Source: Anaerolineae bacterium (GTDB taxonomy: Bacteria > Chloroflexota > Anaerolineae > 4572-78 > J111). From it: a stretch of 35,653 nucleotides of DNA. Below, in pieces: positions 15,606 to 25,272 of this stretch. Made by a program: the position numbers and the translations under genes. How positions within the stretch are numbered: the stretch's first letter is position 1; each line of letters begins with the position of its first letter. Location: assembly GCA_016931895.1 (NCBI GenBank), contig JAFGDY010000115.1, forward strand, positions 1 to 35,653, given 5' to 3'. The notes beneath the pieces were generated by a model. The model did not search any database and had not been told where the DNA came from. It saw nothing but the letters and a program-made list of their open reading frames with translations.

Positions 15606-16748
15606 CTAGATGGAACGTCGGAGAAGTGATTGGTAAACATCCAGTAAACGTTTGGCGGCGGCAGGCCAGGTGAATTTTTGGGCCTGAACAAAGCCTTTTT
15701 CTATGGCTTGCCGGCGTTGGGCCGAATCTGTGGCCAGCACCTGCAACGCCTCAGCCAGGGCGGGCAGGTCTGTGGCCGTGATTTGCAAGGCGGATGGGCC
15801 GGCCACTTCGGGCAGGCAGGAGTTATTGGCGCACACCACCGGCGTGCCGCAGGCCATGGCCTCGATCACGGGGATGCCAAAACCTTCGTAATGGGAGGGG
15901 AAGGCAAAAATGTCGGCCAGGCTGTAGAGCGCGGGCAGGTCGTCGTCGGCCACAAAGCCGATCAGGTGGATCCGGTTGGCCACCGGCGAAGTTTCGGCGG
16001 CTTTGAAAATGTCGTGGTAAAGCCAGCCCTTGCCCCCCCCGATGACCAGGTGGTGGGTCTCCCTCACCCGCGATTGGGAAAAAGCCCTGATCAGGCCGGT
16101 AAAGTTTTTGCGGGGTTGTAACGCGCCCAGCCCCAAAATGAACTTTTGCGGGGGCAGGCGGTAGCGGCGGCGAACGGCGTCCAGGGCGGCGGGGTCGGTG
16201 ATGGGCTGGAATCGCTCTTTAACGCCCGCGCCAACAACGGTGATTTTTTGGGCGGGGACGTTGAAGATTTCAATCAAATCGTCTTTGGTGCTGAGAGAAT
16301 CGGCCAGCACGTGATCGGCGCGGGCCAGGCTGCGGGGCACCACCCGGTTGAGCCACCGGCGCAGGCTGTCCACCGCGCCCTGGGGATGGCGAATAAAGGA
16401 AAGATCGTGGACGGTGAGCAGCGTTTTGGCCCGGCCAACCGGGGGCAGGATGAAATTAGGCGAGTGAAACAGGTCCATTGCCCCGGCCAACCATTCCACC
16501 GGAACCGGCAGGTATAAACGATGCCAGCCAATGGTCAGCCAGCGTTCCGGCAGCGGGTAGATTTTGTGATTAAAATTTGGATACGACTGGAAAACTTGCA
16601 GGCCGGCGCGGGGCGCGTCGGCGGCGGCCAGGAGCGTGTAGCGGTTTTGTTGATCCAATTGGGCCAGGGTGGTGATCAAACCCCGCGCGTAACGGCCAAT
16701 GCCGCCGCTTTGTTTGAGGGCGGCGGTGTAATCAATAGAAATGTTCAA
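15606..16748 (-). CDS. Glycosyltransferase family 4 (GT-B)
   Basis: A 380-residue retaining GT-B glycosyltransferase. The N-terminal domain opens MNISIDYTAALKQSGGIGRY, with the GGIGRY acceptor-side loop, and has HDLSF at about residue 114. The C-terminal domain holds the donor-binding EX7E motif, Glu288 (HYEGFG) and Glu296 (IEAMACGTPVV). It probably adds a sugar, often mannose or similar, from an NDP donor at the inner membrane surface. Last gene of the leftward aspS/epimerase/ligase/GtrA run, with a gap of about 35 bases after the GtrA gene, so it most likely acts in the same surface-glycan pathway. Confidence 0.9.
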   Translation of the reverse strand: MNISIDYTAALKQSGGIGRYARGLITTLAQLDQQNRYTLLAAADAPRAGLQVFQSYPNFNHKIYPLPERWLTIGWHRLYLPVPVEWLAGAMDLFHSPNFILPPVGRAKTLLTVHDLSFIRHPQGAVDSLRRWLNRVVPRSLARADHVLADSLSTKDDLIEIFNVPAQKITVVGAGVKERFQPITDPAALDAVRRRYRLPPQKFILGLGALQPRKNFTGLIRAFSQSRVRETHHLVIGGGKGWLYHDIFKAAETSPVANRIHLIGFVADDDLPALYSLADIFAFPSHYEGFGIPVIEAMACGTPVVCANNSCLPEVAGPSALQITATDLPALAEALQVLATDSAQRRQAIEKGFVQAQKFTWPAAAKRLLDVYQSLLRRSI

Positions 16749-16783
16749 TGTTGAACCTGCCTTGTCGCCGGATCAAATAAATT

Positions 16784-17260
16784 CTACAATCCCCGGTACG
16801 TCCAAATCCGGTTTGCCCCAAAATTCCAAAACAAAACAATCACAATGGCAATGGCTTTGGCCAGGTTGTAACTCCAGGGTTCGCCGATATAGCCCACCAG
16901 GAGCGCGTCAAGGCCAACCACGATAACGTTGTTGATAATCAGGCCGATGATGTTGATCAGGGCAAATTGGGGCAACTGTTTGCGCTTTTTGCGGGCGCGC
17001 GATTCGGGAAAAGTCCACAGCCGGTTCCAGGTGAAGTTGCTGAGGATGGCCGCGCTTACCGAGATGGTGTTGGCCAACAAAAGATTGCCGTTGATTGACG
17101 GCCACAGATTCCAGCCCAATTCATGCTCAATAACGTACAGGCTTAAGTTGAGCAGGGTAAAATCAATCACCGCGCCCACCGCGCCAACAATGGCAAATTT
17201 GATGAACCGGGAGAATTCTTTGGGATGGGTTTGATGGAGGGTGGTAATGGTTTCTAGCAT
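16784..17260 (-). CDS. GtrA-family membrane protein
   Basis: A small protein of 158 residues with four predicted TM helices. It has the GtrA signature in the first helix (FIKFAIVGAVGAVIDFTLLN) and the terminal FWNFGANRIWTY, equivalent to the family's W-N-F-x2-x-R-x-W-x-F/Y motif. GtrA proteins are thought to flip polyprenyl-linked sugars across the membrane. The start was taken at the ATG at 17260, which overlaps the upstream stop codon (ATGCTAG); an ATG at 17287 would add nine residues without a ribosome-binding site. Translation is probably coupled to the ligase gene. Confidence 0.88.
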   Translation of the reverse strand: MLETITTLHQTHPKEFSRFIKFAIVGAVGAVIDFTLLNLSLYVIEHELGWNLWPSINGNLLLANTISVSAAILSNFTWNRLWTFPESRARKKRKQLPQFALINIIGLIINNVIVVGLDALLVGYIGEPWSYNLAKAIAIVIVLFWNFGANRIWTYRGL

Positions 17261-18900
17261 TGACAAAAAATTTCCTTTTTTGAGCATGTGTATATAACCG
17301 AGAGCAAGGCCAGGATGATGGCGACGTGCAGGTACATGCCCTGCACGTATAAGTTATCGAACAAGTTATGCAGGTGTAAATGGGCCAAAATGCCCAATCC
17401 GCCGGCGGCCACCGCCCGGCAAAAGCCGGAACCGGATCGAACGGCTTGCCATGTTACCGCAAAAGCGGCTATCCAAAAAATCAGGTAGCCCAATATACCC
17501 GCCAGCCCGGCCTCGGCGCCAAGGTTGAGCAGGTAGTTATGCGCGTGTCCCAACGGGTTCAGCCAGCGCCCTACCGCGTAAGCCGGGTACACTACCGCAT
17601 AATTGCCAAAACCGACCCCCAGCCAGGGATTGTCTCGCCACATTTCGCGGGCCGCTTGCCAGTGGGCCAACCGTTCGACGGTGGCAAAATTGGCGTCGGT
17701 GACTTCCAGGGTGGTAATATCGGCAATGGTGACAATTTCAAGGGCATCGGCCAGGCGTTGGGTGACCGCCCCGTAGGGCAGGCCGGGCCGGCCTGACGCG
17801 CTTTGCAGAACGCCCGGTTCAAAAGAAGTGACCAAAAATATGCCCGCCCCGGTTAACCCTAACAGGGCCAAAACCAGGCCCGGCCGTTTGCTTAGAGCAA
17901 TGAGGCTGACCGGCGCCGCCACGGCCAAACCCAGCCAGGCGGCCCGGGATTGGGAAGCCAAAAGCGCGACCAACATCAACCCCGGCGGAAGCCAGAGTGA
18001 GGCCAGGACAAAAAGTTTGAACATCAGGTTCTTTTTAACGGCGGGCAACGGTACGCGGAATCTTGGCCGGTTTGATGGGGCATCTTCCGATTCAGCATGA
18101 CGCTTTCCGCGCCGGAAAGCAAACCCTAATTCAAAAGTCCCCCATCCGGCCACCGCCAGAGCCAGGGGCAAGATCAAGCCCAGATATCCGGCATACGGAT
18201 TGGGTTGGGCAAAAGTGCCGTAGGCGCGCAAAAAACGCCCGCCAAAAAGCAGAAATCCCTCCGGCCCTATCTTAAAGATGAATTGGTAAAGTCCCAAAGC
18301 CGCCTGGGCCATGCCGGTCAACAAAACGGTAAGCACAACCCACTTGAGGTGTTGAGGCGGCAGCAGGGCTGTTACCAAAAGATAGAGGACCGCCATCTCC
18401 ACACACTTGCCGGTTTCAACCAGGCTGGCCCCAATGGAGAGAGTGTTGAGCCACGACAGGCTGGCGCAACCCAGAAACACTAAAAAAGGCCACAGCAGGA
18501 TAGGGACGAATGGCCGTTCGCCCTGACCGGGGTTATTTTTGGAGGGACCATCCAAATAGTTATGACGGGTTGAGAGTTGGAGCAGCCAGGCCGTCACCCC
18601 CGCCGCCAAAACAACTTCCATAAGGCCAACCTTAAAACTGCCCAGGGATACGGCCAACAGGGAGCTAAAAGGGATGAGGGGAATGAGCAGGTATAGGCTC
18701 AAGATCGGTCGGCGCAGTAATAGCAACCCGAAGATGGCGCCACCCAGCAATAAGGCCGTTATCTTTACGGGCAGCCAGGCCATGGCCGCCCCCAGCAAAA
18801 CCACGCTGGTGAAAAAAAGCGGTCGCTTTAATTTGGGCGACACATTTAATAGCGGCAGGGTGAGGGTTAAGAATTTATGAAACGTTGGCGCAATGGTCAT
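17254..18900 (-). CDS. O-antigen ligase/polymerase-like membrane protein
   Basis: A 548-residue protein with about 12 TM helices and one large outer loop. That loop carries the Wzy_C/WaaL signature [11 protein letters not shown] followed by [16 protein letters not shown], where the conserved H-N-x-x-L His is the expected functional residue. The family ligates or polymerises polyprenyl-linked oligosaccharides at the outer face of the membrane. The ATG at 18900 overlaps the epimerase stop codon by four bases (ATGA), so the two are translated together. It is probably the step that joins the glycan made by the neighbouring GT4 and GtrA products to its acceptor. Confidence 0.85.
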   Translation of the reverse strand: MTIAPTFHKFLTLTLPLLNVSPKLKRPLFFTSVVLLGAAMAWLPVKITALLLGGAIFGLLLLRRPILSLYLLIPLIPFSSLLAVSLGSFKVGLMEVVLAAGVTAWLLQLSTRHNYLDGPSKNNPGQGERPFVPILLWPFLVFLGCASLSWLNTLSIGASLVETGKCVEMAVLYLLVTALLPPQHLKWVVLTVLLTGMAQAALGLYQFIFKIGPEGFLLFGGRFLRAYGTFAQPNPYAGYLGLILPLALAVAGWGTFELGFAFRRGKRHAESEDAPSNRPRFRVPLPAVKKNLMFKLFVLASLWLPPGLMLVALLASQSRAAWLGLAVAAPVSLIALSKRPGLVLALLGLTGAGIFLVTSFEPGVLQSASGRPGLPYGAVTQRLADALEIVTIADITTLEVTDANFATVERLAHWQAAREMWRDNPWLGVGFGNYAVVYPAYAVGRWLNPLGHAHNYLLNLGAEAGLAGILGYLIFWIAAFAVTWQAVRSGSGFCRAVAAGGLGILAHLHLHNLFDNLYVQGMYLHVAIILALLSVIYTCSKKEIFCQC

Positions 18901-19841
18901 GATAAAGCATGTTGAAAGAAGGATATGGTTTGGCGCAATCCCTCCTCCAAAGAAACTTGTGGCTCCCAGTTCAAAATGCGCCTGGCCTTAGTAATGTCGG
19001 GTTGGCGCACTTTGGGATCGTCCTGAATGCGTTCATCGGTAGGTTTGATGAAGGTGATTTCTGAGCGGCTGCCGGTGAGCGTGATTATTTTTTGGGCAAA
19101 ATCCAGGATGGACATCTCAACAGGATTGCCAATATTGACCGGCTCAACTTCATTGGAGAGGAGCAGGCGGTAAATGCCTTCCACCAGGTCGGCCACGTAA
19201 CAAAAAGAACGGGTTTGGCTGCCGTCGCCGTAAACCGTGAGCGGTTCATGTTTCAAGGCCTGGCTGATAAAATTGGGCACCACCCGCCCGTCGCGCAGGC
19301 GCATGCGGGGGCCATACGTGTTGAAGATACGCACAATGCGGGTGTCTAAATGATGATAGCGGTGGTAGGCCATGGTCATGGCCTCGGCAAACCGTTTGGC
19401 CTCGTCGTAAACGCCGCGCGGACCAATGGGATTAACGTTGCCCCAGTAGTCTTCCGGCTGGGGGTGGACCAGGGGGTCGCCATAGATTTCGGAGGTGGAG
19501 GCCAGTAAAAAACGGGCCTGTTTCTCTTTGGCCAGTCCCAGGGCTTTGTGCGTGCCCAGAGCGCCAACTTTAAGGGTGGGAATGGGATATTCCAGGTAAT
19601 CAATGGGGCTGGCCGGCGAAGCAAAATGTAAGATAGCATCCAGCGGCCCTTCAACGTAAATGTAGTTGGTCACATCCTGTTTGATAAAAAGAAAATCATC
19701 CCGCCCGGCCAGGTGTTCGATGTTGGCCGTTTTGCCCGTGATAAGATTGTCCATGGCAATGACGCTGTGGCCTTCGGCCAGAAAACGATCGCAGAGATGG
19801 GAGCCGAGAAAGCCCGCGCCGCCGGTGATTAAAACACGCAT
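18897..19841 (-). CDS. UDP-glucuronate decarboxylase-like NAD-dependent epimerase
   Basis: An extended SDR of 314 residues. It has the NAD-binding [11 protein letters not shown] at residues 6-16, [16 protein letters not shown] at 72-87 (the SPxSPxxY motif typical of UXS), STSEIYG at 115-121 and catalytic Tyr145-x3-Lys149 within [11 protein letters not shown]. This pattern is the UDP-xylose synthase/UDP-glucuronic acid decarboxylase subgroup, which makes UDP-xylose from UDP-glucuronate with bound NAD. It starts 10 bases after the aspS stop and overlaps the ligase gene, so it likely supplies a nucleotide sugar to the same pathway. Confidence 0.88.
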   Translation of the reverse strand: MRVLITGGAGFLGSHLCDRFLAEGHSVIAMDNLITGKTANIEHLAGRDDFLFIKQDVTNYIYVEGPLDAILHFASPASPIDYLEYPIPTLKVGALGTHKALGLAKEKQARFLLASTSEIYGDPLVHPQPEDYWGNVNPIGPRGVYDEAKRFAEAMTMAYHRYHHLDTRIVRIFNTYGPRMRLRDGRVVPNFISQALKHEPLTVYGDGSQTRSFCYVADLVEGIYRLLLSNEVEPVNIGNPVEMSILDFAQKIITLTGSRSEITFIKPTDERIQDDPKVRQPDITKARRILNWEPQVSLEEGLRQTISFFQHALS

Positions 19842-19851
19842 ATTTTGCTCA

Positions 19852-21627
19852 TTACCTCAGTTTAATGTGCAGCTCTCGCAATTGCTGTTCGGTCACTTCG
19901 GTGGGCGTGCCGGCCATTAAGTCAAGAGCGGCCTGGCTTTTGGGAAACGCAATAATCTCGCGGATGTTTGGCTCGTTGGCCAGCACCATCACCAGGCGAT
20001 CCAGTCCCGAAGCAATGCCGCCGTGCGGCGGCGTGCCGAATTCAAAGGCTTCCAGCATGTGGCCAAATTGTTCTTTGGCCTTTTCTATATCCAGGCCAAT
20101 CAGGCCAAACACCTTCTCCTGCAAATCGCGCTGGTGAATTCGGATGCTGCCCCCGGCCACTTCGTTGCCGTTAAGCACCAGGTCGTACTGTTTGCCGCGC
20201 GCTTTGCCGGGGTTGGTATCAAGCAGGGGGATATCTTGATCCATGGGGGCGGTGAAAAGGTGATGGCTGGGGTCCCAACGATTTTCTTCTTCGTTCCACA
20301 TTAAAAATGGAAAATCAATTATCCAACAAAAGGCCAATACGTTGTCATTACGCAGACCCAAGCGGTCGCCAATTTCCAGGCGTAGGCGGCCCAACGATTC
20401 GTTGGCAATGGCAAAGGTGTCGGCCACAAAGAGCAGCAGGTCGCCCGGTTGGCCGTGAAGTTGATCAATAATGGCCGACACTTCAGCAGGGGCCAGGAAT
20501 TTGGCAAAGGAGGAGCGGCCTGCCGTAGGCTTATCGTCGTCGCCCTTGTCCACAACCAGCCAGGCCAGCCCCTTGGCTCCAAATTCTTTAACAAACTCAG
20601 CCAGATCGTCCAAATCCTTACGGCTGTAGTGCCCCAGCCCTTTGGCGTTAAAGCCTTTGACCAGCCCGCCGGCAGCCACCACGCTGCTGAACACCTTAAA
20701 GCCACTGTGGGCTACAATGGGGCTGAAGTCGGCCAATTCCAGCCCAAAGCGGATATCGGGGTTATCCCGGCCAAAACGAGCCATTGCTTCTTGATAAGTC
20801 AAACGTGGGAAGGGCTTGGCCAGCAGGGGCAGGGTGGTGGTATTTTCCACCACGCTGATCATCAGGCGTTCAATTACGTCCATCACGTCTTCCCGGTCCA
20901 CAAAACTCATTTCCAGGTCAAGCTGGGTAAATTCAGGCTGGCGGTCGCCGCGCTGGTCTTCATCGCGGAAACAGCGGGCAATCTGGAAGTAGCGGTCAAA
21001 CCCGGCCACCATGATCAGTTGTTTGAGTTGCTGCGGGCTTTGCGGCAGGGCGTAAAATTTGCCGGGGTGCACCCGGCTGGGCACCAGGTAATCGCGCGCG
21101 CCTTCCGGCGTGGTTTTGAACAGGATGGGTGTTTCTATTTCCACAAAATCTTCAGCCGCCAAAAAGTTGCGGATATGGCGGATAACGTTGTGGCGCAAAA
21201 GGATGTTACGCTGCAAACGCTCGCGGCGCAGGTCAAGATAACGGTAGCGCAGCCGGATTTTTTCATCCACCGGCAATTCTTTGTTGATGTCAAAGGGCGG
21301 GGTATTGGCCTGGTTGAGGATTTTTAGTTTTTCGCCTTCAACCTCAATCTGGCCCGTATCCAGTTTGGGATTCTCTTGACCCTCCGGGCGGTGGCGCACC
21401 CGGCCTTCAACCTGGATAACGTATTCGTTACGCAGGGCGTGGGCCGAGTTGTGCATTTCAAGGCTGGTGGTGGGGTCAAAAACAACCTGGGTCAGGCCCC
21501 AGCAGTCGCGCAGGTCAATAAAAATCAAACCGCCGTGATCCCGGCGGCGATGGACCCAGCCGGAGAGGATTACGTTTTGCCCTTCGTGTTCGGCGCGGAG
21601 TTGGCCGCAAGTATGAGTTCTGTACAT
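19852..21627 (-). CDS. aspS: Aspartyl-tRNA synthetase
   Basis: A class II aminoacyl-tRNA synthetase of 591 residues from the ATG at 21627 ([11 protein letters not shown]). The N-terminal OB-fold anticodon domain ([19 protein letters not shown]) is followed by class II motif 2 ([18 protein letters not shown]). A bacterial-type GAD insertion domain comes between motifs 2 and 3, and motif 3 is [13 protein letters not shown]. Length and order are normal for bacterial AspRS. The longer frame from 21678 adds 17 residues that look non-native. The enzyme charges tRNA-Asp. It heads the leftward run with the glycan genes, and the promoter is at 21708-21735. Confidence 0.95.
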   Translation of the reverse strand: MYRTHTCGQLRAEHEGQNVILSGWVHRRRDHGGLIFIDLRDCWGLTQVVFDPTTSLEMHNSAHALRNEYVIQVEGRVRHRPEGQENPKLDTGQIEVEGEKLKILNQANTPPFDINKELPVDEKIRLRYRYLDLRRERLQRNILLRHNVIRHIRNFLAAEDFVEIETPILFKTTPEGARDYLVPSRVHPGKFYALPQSPQQLKQLIMVAGFDRYFQIARCFRDEDQRGDRQPEFTQLDLEMSFVDREDVMDVIERLMISVVENTTTLPLLAKPFPRLTYQEAMARFGRDNPDIRFGLELADFSPIVAHSGFKVFSSVVAAGGLVKGFNAKGLGHYSRKDLDDLAEFVKEFGAKGLAWLVVDKGDDDKPTAGRSSFAKFLAPAEVSAIIDQLHGQPGDLLLFVADTFAIANESLGRLRLEIGDRLGLRNDNVLAFCWIIDFPFLMWNEEENRWDPSHHLFTAPMDQDIPLLDTNPGKARGKQYDLVLNGNEVAGGSIRIHQRDLQEKVFGLIGLDIEKAKEQFGHMLEAFEFGTPPHGGIASGLDRLVMVLANEPNIREIIAFPKSQAALDLMAGTPTEVTEQQLRELHIKLR

Positions 21628-21707
21628 AATGTTTTTTCTCGTCGGTAAAAAATTAGGGGAGGCTACTGGCGCAACCACCCCTGTGTGATTTCAAGCGTTA
21701 ACGGCGA

Positions 21708-21735
21708 ATTTTAGCACAAAAGGGAAAAGACGCAA
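21708..21735 (-). promoter_or_regulatory. Promoter candidate for aspS and the glycan genes
   Basis: On the minus strand, TTGCGT (21735-21730), a 16-base spacer and TGTGC-TAAAAT (ending at 21708). The -10 is extended and good; the -35 is moderate. Confidence 0.55.
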
Positions 21736-21779
21736 CTGGCCGTAAATTCTTAGTTATTCTAAACCCCCAATAGTAGCGG

Positions 21780-21808
21780 TTGACGTTTTTTTTTTACGGG
21801 AGTAAAAT
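21780..21808 (+). promoter_or_regulatory. Promoter of the DinB-methyltransferase gene
   Basis: TTGACG (21780-21785), a 17-base T-rich spacer and TAAAAT (21803-21808). It is back to back with the aspS promoter. Transcription would start near 21815. Confidence 0.6.
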
Positions 21809-21859
21809 TTGGGTAGTTCTTAACCAAGTTAAGTGCGGTGGACTATCAGTATCAGGTTT

Positions 21860-22876
21860 ATGTGCCAAGAATTACAGCGCAATTTTGAGATCATCCAGTA
21901 TCTGGTTAAAGATGCTTCTCCCGAACAATTGATTTGGCGGACGGGTGAGGGCCAATGTTTGAGTGAGATTCTCTGCCATCTCCGTGACGTGGAAAAATGG
22001 CACGCTCGGGCCGATGTGCCTGGGCTTGATTATCAGAGGCAGCCGGTGTGGTCTGTTGGCGACTTAAGCCCAAATACGTCTACGGCCAACGGTGAGTATG
22101 CTTTTGAAACATACGCCCGTTATCGCCAAGAAACGGTGACGGCGCTACAAAAAGTCCCGGCTGCGGCCTGGCAACGCCGGGCAGTGCATAAATTATTTGG
22201 CGAAATTACCGTGGCCGAGTTAGTACAAAAAATTGATGAAACGGATCACGCCCATATTCGCCAGATAGAAAACGTTATCCACAGGATGCCCCTTAACCCT
22301 TTATTTGCGCGGGCTTTGCAGGAGATTGGCGACTACCACCGGCGCTATCAAGCCCACCTGGGGCCAGCGGCCTCGTTGTTGGATATTGGGGTCGGCACGG
22401 GCCTGGCCCTGCGCCACGTAATGCAACAAAATCCCCATTTAACTTGTACCGGTGTGGATATTCGTGATTTGCGGTTGCCAGAAGTTAGGGTGCCCCTTCG
22501 GGTTTATGATGGGCAGACCCTGCCCTTTGTAGAAAATCAATTTGATGTATCGTTGCTTTTTTACGTGATACACCACTGCGAAAACCCGGAGCGCGTATTG
22601 GATGAGGCGACCCGGGTGACCCGGCAAAAACTCATCATTATCGAGGAATTCCACCGGCCCGGGGCCGATGCGGCCAGCTTGGATTTAACCGAACGGCAAA
22701 GCCATCGCGCCCTGGGCATTCCCCCGGATTTACCCTATCGGCTGTTTGACAAATCGGAGTTTGAGCAGATACTCTGCCGGCGTTATTTGCTTGAAGTTGA
22801 GCAGCAATTATTGCCCTCAAAAACAACCCGGCCTGTGCAAAAATATTTGTATGTTTGTACTGTACCGACAAAATAA
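21860..22876 (+). CDS. DinB-domain/SAM methyltransferase fusion
   Basis: Two domains. Residues 1-145 (from the ATG at 21860) are a DinB_2-like four-helix bundle with the possible metal His residues in LCHL and TDHAH. Residues 160-340 are a class I methyltransferase with SLLDIGVGTGLAL as motif I and YVIHHCENPERVL after it. DinB proteins bind metals and act as thiol-dependent transferases or have unknown roles; the methyltransferase substrate is unknown. An upstream GTG at 21833 would add nine residues; the ribosome-binding site does not decide it. The last 239 bases overlap, in opposite orientation, the reading frame of the serine recombinase, so this 3' end is the probable element insertion point and the final codons may be element-derived. 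Confidence 0.85.
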   Translation: MCQELQRNFEIIQYLVKDASPEQLIWRTGEGQCLSEILCHLRDVEKWHARADVPGLDYQRQPVWSVGDLSPNTSTANGEYAFETYARYRQETVTALQKVPAAAWQRRAVHKLFGEITVAELVQKIDETDHAHIRQIENVIHRMPLNPLFARALQEIGDYHRRYQAHLGPAASLLDIGVGTGLALRHVMQQNPHLTCTGVDIRDLRLPEVRVPLRVYDGQTLPFVENQFDVSLLFYVIHHCENPERVLDEATRVTRQKLIIIEEFHRPGADAASLDLTERQSHRALGIPPDLPYRLFDKSEFEQILCRRYLLEVEQQLLPSKTTRPVQKYLYVCTVPTK

Positions 22877-24569
22877 CACCGTCCGGGCAAACCTTAGCGG
22901 TTACTCTGGCCTTGCGCTTATCATCTTCGACAAACAGAGTTACTTGTACGTCTAACATAGCCAACAGCCGCCGCTTGGCCTCATGAACGGCTATCTTTAG
23001 CTCTGGCAAGTCTTCGCCTTGTGCTTCCGCTTCCCGCAAGGTTTCCAGGTCTTGGGCCACTTGTGCCATAAAAGTAGTGATATTGGTTATCTGTTCCTCT
23101 GTAACCGTTTTGGCTTCAAGTTGTGCTAGTAGCTTGGCCTTGCGGCTTTCCAGTTCATCTAAAACCGCCTCTATCTGTTCAATCTCTGCGGCTTTTTTGG
23201 CTTTGGCCCTCCGACTGGTCAACACATTCAGATTGTCCAATTCTTCATCTAGTTCTTGACCTTTGTCTTTCATCAAGTTTTCAACCAAAGCTAGATCACG
23301 GCGGATTGATTCTACTTTGCCTTCTTGCCGGGAATTGTAACCTTGCAAACCTTCCAGTAGCCTATCTTTATCCCTGGCTATTTTCTCAACCCATTGCCAT
23401 ACCTTTAGGTCAACTACCTCACTACGAAAAAGTGGATTGTGACAATCACAATATCTTCCTTTTTCAGATGGCCTATTGTTGCAGGCATAGTATTTATAAG
23501 TCCTTTCGCCAGTCTTGGTAAGCCCGCGCATTTTGTACCCACACTCGCCGCACGTCACCCGACCAGCTAACAGGTATCTTCCCGGCTTGCGGTTTCGCTT
23601 TGCATATCGTTTGTTTTCCTGTACTTGCGCTTGGGCCAGTTCCCACATTTCCCGGCTGATAATTGCCGGAACAGGGATAGGTATAGATTCGCTGCTTGGT
23701 TTGCTTCTGTCTTTGCCGCGTCTCCCATAATGCCACACCCCGGCGTAAGTTTCATTGGTCAGAATGTGGTATATCGTTTGTCTGCGCCACTTCCCACCTT
23801 TGGGGGATTTGACTCCCATCTCATTTAGCTTTTCTGCGATTCTTAATCCCCCAAGCGGGTTGCCCGGCTCGTCGCCAATCACAAACCAGTGAAAAATCAG
23901 GCGCACGATTTTGGCCTCAACTTCGACAATCTCAAAAAACCATAATTTATCCTCTCTTTTGCGCCTGTGTTCATCTTGTGGTTTGTCAACTTCTTTTCTC
24001 TCTTCGCCTCTAATTGCTCTGTAGCCGTAAAGCGTTTTGCCGTGTGGCACAACATAACCGGCTTTAGCTCTTGCCAATCTTCCCTCGTAAAGTTTCCTGA
24101 CTGTTTCCCGGTGATCCTCGCCAGCCTGCCAACCGGCAAACGAGCCATACATAAAGGCTTCCATCGGATTGAATAGGTCAACTTTTCGGCTATCTTGGCT
24201 ATAATGCAGTTCAACCCCAAGCGACTTTAGTTCTTGCATCAAAAGCAAAAGGTTAATTCCCCATTCTGACCTATCTAACCGATTCGGTTTATAGACAATC
24301 AGGTTGTCGGCCTGCCCGTTGCGTAACGCTTCACGGACTTTGTTGAGTTCCGGCCTGTCTAATACCTTGCCGGTGTAGTCCTCTTTGAAGACCCCCACAA
24401 CCTTTATGTGGTTGATTTCGGCGTAGGCCAAACATTTTTCCTCTTGATTGTCCAAGCTTGTCCCGCTTTCGGCTTGCTCATCAGTGGAGACACGACAATA
24501 GATAATTGCCCTCTCTTGTACCACAAAAGCTAAATCTTGCGTTTTGGATTCTGGTTGCGTTGTCATCAT
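22638..24569 (-). CDS. Large serine recombinase (integrase)
   Basis: A 643-residue large serine recombinase. The N-terminal catalytic domain has AIIYCRVSTDEQ (catalytic Ser28 counted from the ATG at 24569) and the arginine motif YKPNRLDRS. A recombinase domain follows (about 180-320). A zinc ribbon has Cys340/343 and Cys363/374-376, then a long coiled coil (about 420-530). The start was chosen at 24569 because GGAG lies five bases upstream. The last roughly 79 residues are read antisense through the 3' end of the methyltransferase gene, are Pro/Arg-rich and do not look native. The stop codon at 22638 is therefore host-supplied. This enzyme is the likely integrase of the whole AT-rich element. 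Confidence 0.93.
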   Translation of the reverse strand: MMTTQPESKTQDLAFVVQERAIIYCRVSTDEQAESGTSLDNQEEKCLAYAEINHIKVVGVFKEDYTGKVLDRPELNKVREALRNGQADNLIVYKPNRLDRSEWGINLLLLMQELKSLGVELHYSQDSRKVDLFNPMEAFMYGSFAGWQAGEDHRETVRKLYEGRLARAKAGYVVPHGKTLYGYRAIRGEERKEVDKPQDEHRRKREDKLWFFEIVEVEAKIVRLIFHWFVIGDEPGNPLGGLRIAEKLNEMGVKSPKGGKWRRQTIYHILTNETYAGVWHYGRRGKDRSKPSSESIPIPVPAIISREMWELAQAQVQENKRYAKRNRKPGRYLLAGRVTCGECGYKMRGLTKTGERTYKYYACNNRPSEKGRYCDCHNPLFRSEVVDLKVWQWVEKIARDKDRLLEGLQGYNSRQEGKVESIRRDLALVENLMKDKGQELDEELDNLNVLTSRRAKAKKAAEIEQIEAVLDELESRKAKLLAQLEAKTVTEEQITNITTFMAQVAQDLETLREAEAQGEDLPELKIAVHEAKRRLLAMLDVQVTLFVEDDKRKARVTAKVCPDGVILSVQYKHTNIFAQAGLFLRAIIAAQLQANNAGRVSAQTPICQTADRVNPGECPGRDGFAVRLNPSWPHRPRAGGIPR

Positions 24570-24617
24570 TCTTTCTCCATTCTTGGATAGGCGAGCCAAT
24601 GACCGGCGGCCTGTTGA

Positions 24618-24983
24618 TTACTTTTTCCCGGCCTCAATCAAGACCGGCTGATTGTCCGTTATTGCCTGCCATAATTCGTGTCTTGTGGCCTGTGGTGGGG
24701 GGAGATACAAAATCCTTGTCTCAATTCGCTCTACGGCCTGCTGGCGTGGTCTAACGGCCAACACAACCGACAAGGCCACAATCGCCAGCCCCAACAACCC
24801 GACAATGGCAAGGGCCACAAAGGGAACAATTGCCCCGGCTGTAATGGCCCAAGCTTGGGCAGAATGTAACCGGCTCTCTGCTTGGGCCTCAATTATCATT
24901 GCCTGGGCTTGCCCTCTGGCGTATTCTAAGTTAGCCTGGGCATTGGTTTGGCGGGTTGCGCTATCGCTGGCGTATGAATACAT
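24618..24983 (-). CDS. Small membrane protein, 121 aa
   Basis: Not recognised. The N-terminal 40 residues form an Ala/Gln/Glu-rich amphipathic helix (QAQAMIIEAQAESRL). One long or two short TM helices follow (about 46-78, ITAGAIVPFVALAIVGLLGL onward), with a charged C-terminal tail. The ATG at 24983 lies inside the preceding 43-codon gene in another frame. An internal ATG at 24899, just after that gene's stop, is an alternative start. Its place between the translocase-like operon and the integrase suggests a membrane accessory role, such as an Spd-like spread protein or a minor virion/lysis protein. Confidence 0.65.
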   Translation of the reverse strand: MYSYASDSATRQTNAQANLEYARGQAQAMIIEAQAESRLHSAQAWAITAGAIVPFVALAIVGLLGLAIVALSVVLAVRPRQQAVERIETRILYLPPPQATRHELWQAITDNQPVLIEAGKK

Positions 24984-25057
24984 AGTAGGGCAACAGACAG
25001 TCCCAAGCCTATTAAAAACAGGATAGTGCAGCCCATAGCGTTGTTTTTGCTGTTCAT
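24926..25057 (-). CDS. 43-aa single-TM peptide
   Basis: A short frame not obvious from length alone. It has 43 residues with a basic N-terminus (MNSKNNAMG), one strongly hydrophobic helix (CTILFLIGLGLSVALL) and a Pro-rich tail (PAKPMPRLT). Its ATG overlaps the previous stop as ATGA (25054-25057) and has GGAAGGGG seven bases upstream, among the best ribosome-binding sites in the element. Its 3' end overlaps the start of the 121-aa gene by 58 bases. It could be a signal-anchored peptide, a minor coat or pilus-like subunit, or a lysis peptide; function is unknown. Confidence 0.65.
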   Translation of the reverse strand: MNSKNNAMGCTILFLIGLGLSVALLCIHTPAIAQPAKPMPRLT

Positions 25058-25272
25058 TGTGCCGCCCCTTCCTTTTCCCGTTGCCAGTTAAAAAACCTAA
25101 TCATAGATGCACACTCTGAACAAAAAAGGTGTTCTCCTAACAATTCTACGGCCTTACCTGAGCATTGTTTATCATCATTTTTATGCTGCCTTGCCGCGCA
25201 CTTTTTGGGGTTCATTTTCTTGCGCCAGGGTCGGCTATCGTCATATAGCAAAAAATCATAATGATGTTTCAT
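25054..25272 (-). CDS. Small Cys4 (zinc-ribbon-like) protein, 72 aa
   Basis: Hydrophilic, with four cysteines at 25, 37, 51 and 54 (C-x11-C-x13-C-x2-C, ending FCSECASMIRF), a likely structural zinc site. No family was recognised. The ATG overlaps the translocase stop codon by four bases. Its first codons (MKHHYD) resemble those of the ATPase upstream (MKHQKD), perhaps a shared translation start context. It could be a small DNA-binding or adaptor protein. Confidence 0.65.
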   Translation of the reverse strand: MKHHYDFLLYDDSRPWRKKMNPKKCAARQHKNDDKQCSGKAVELLGEHLFCSECASMIRFFNWQREKEGAAQ

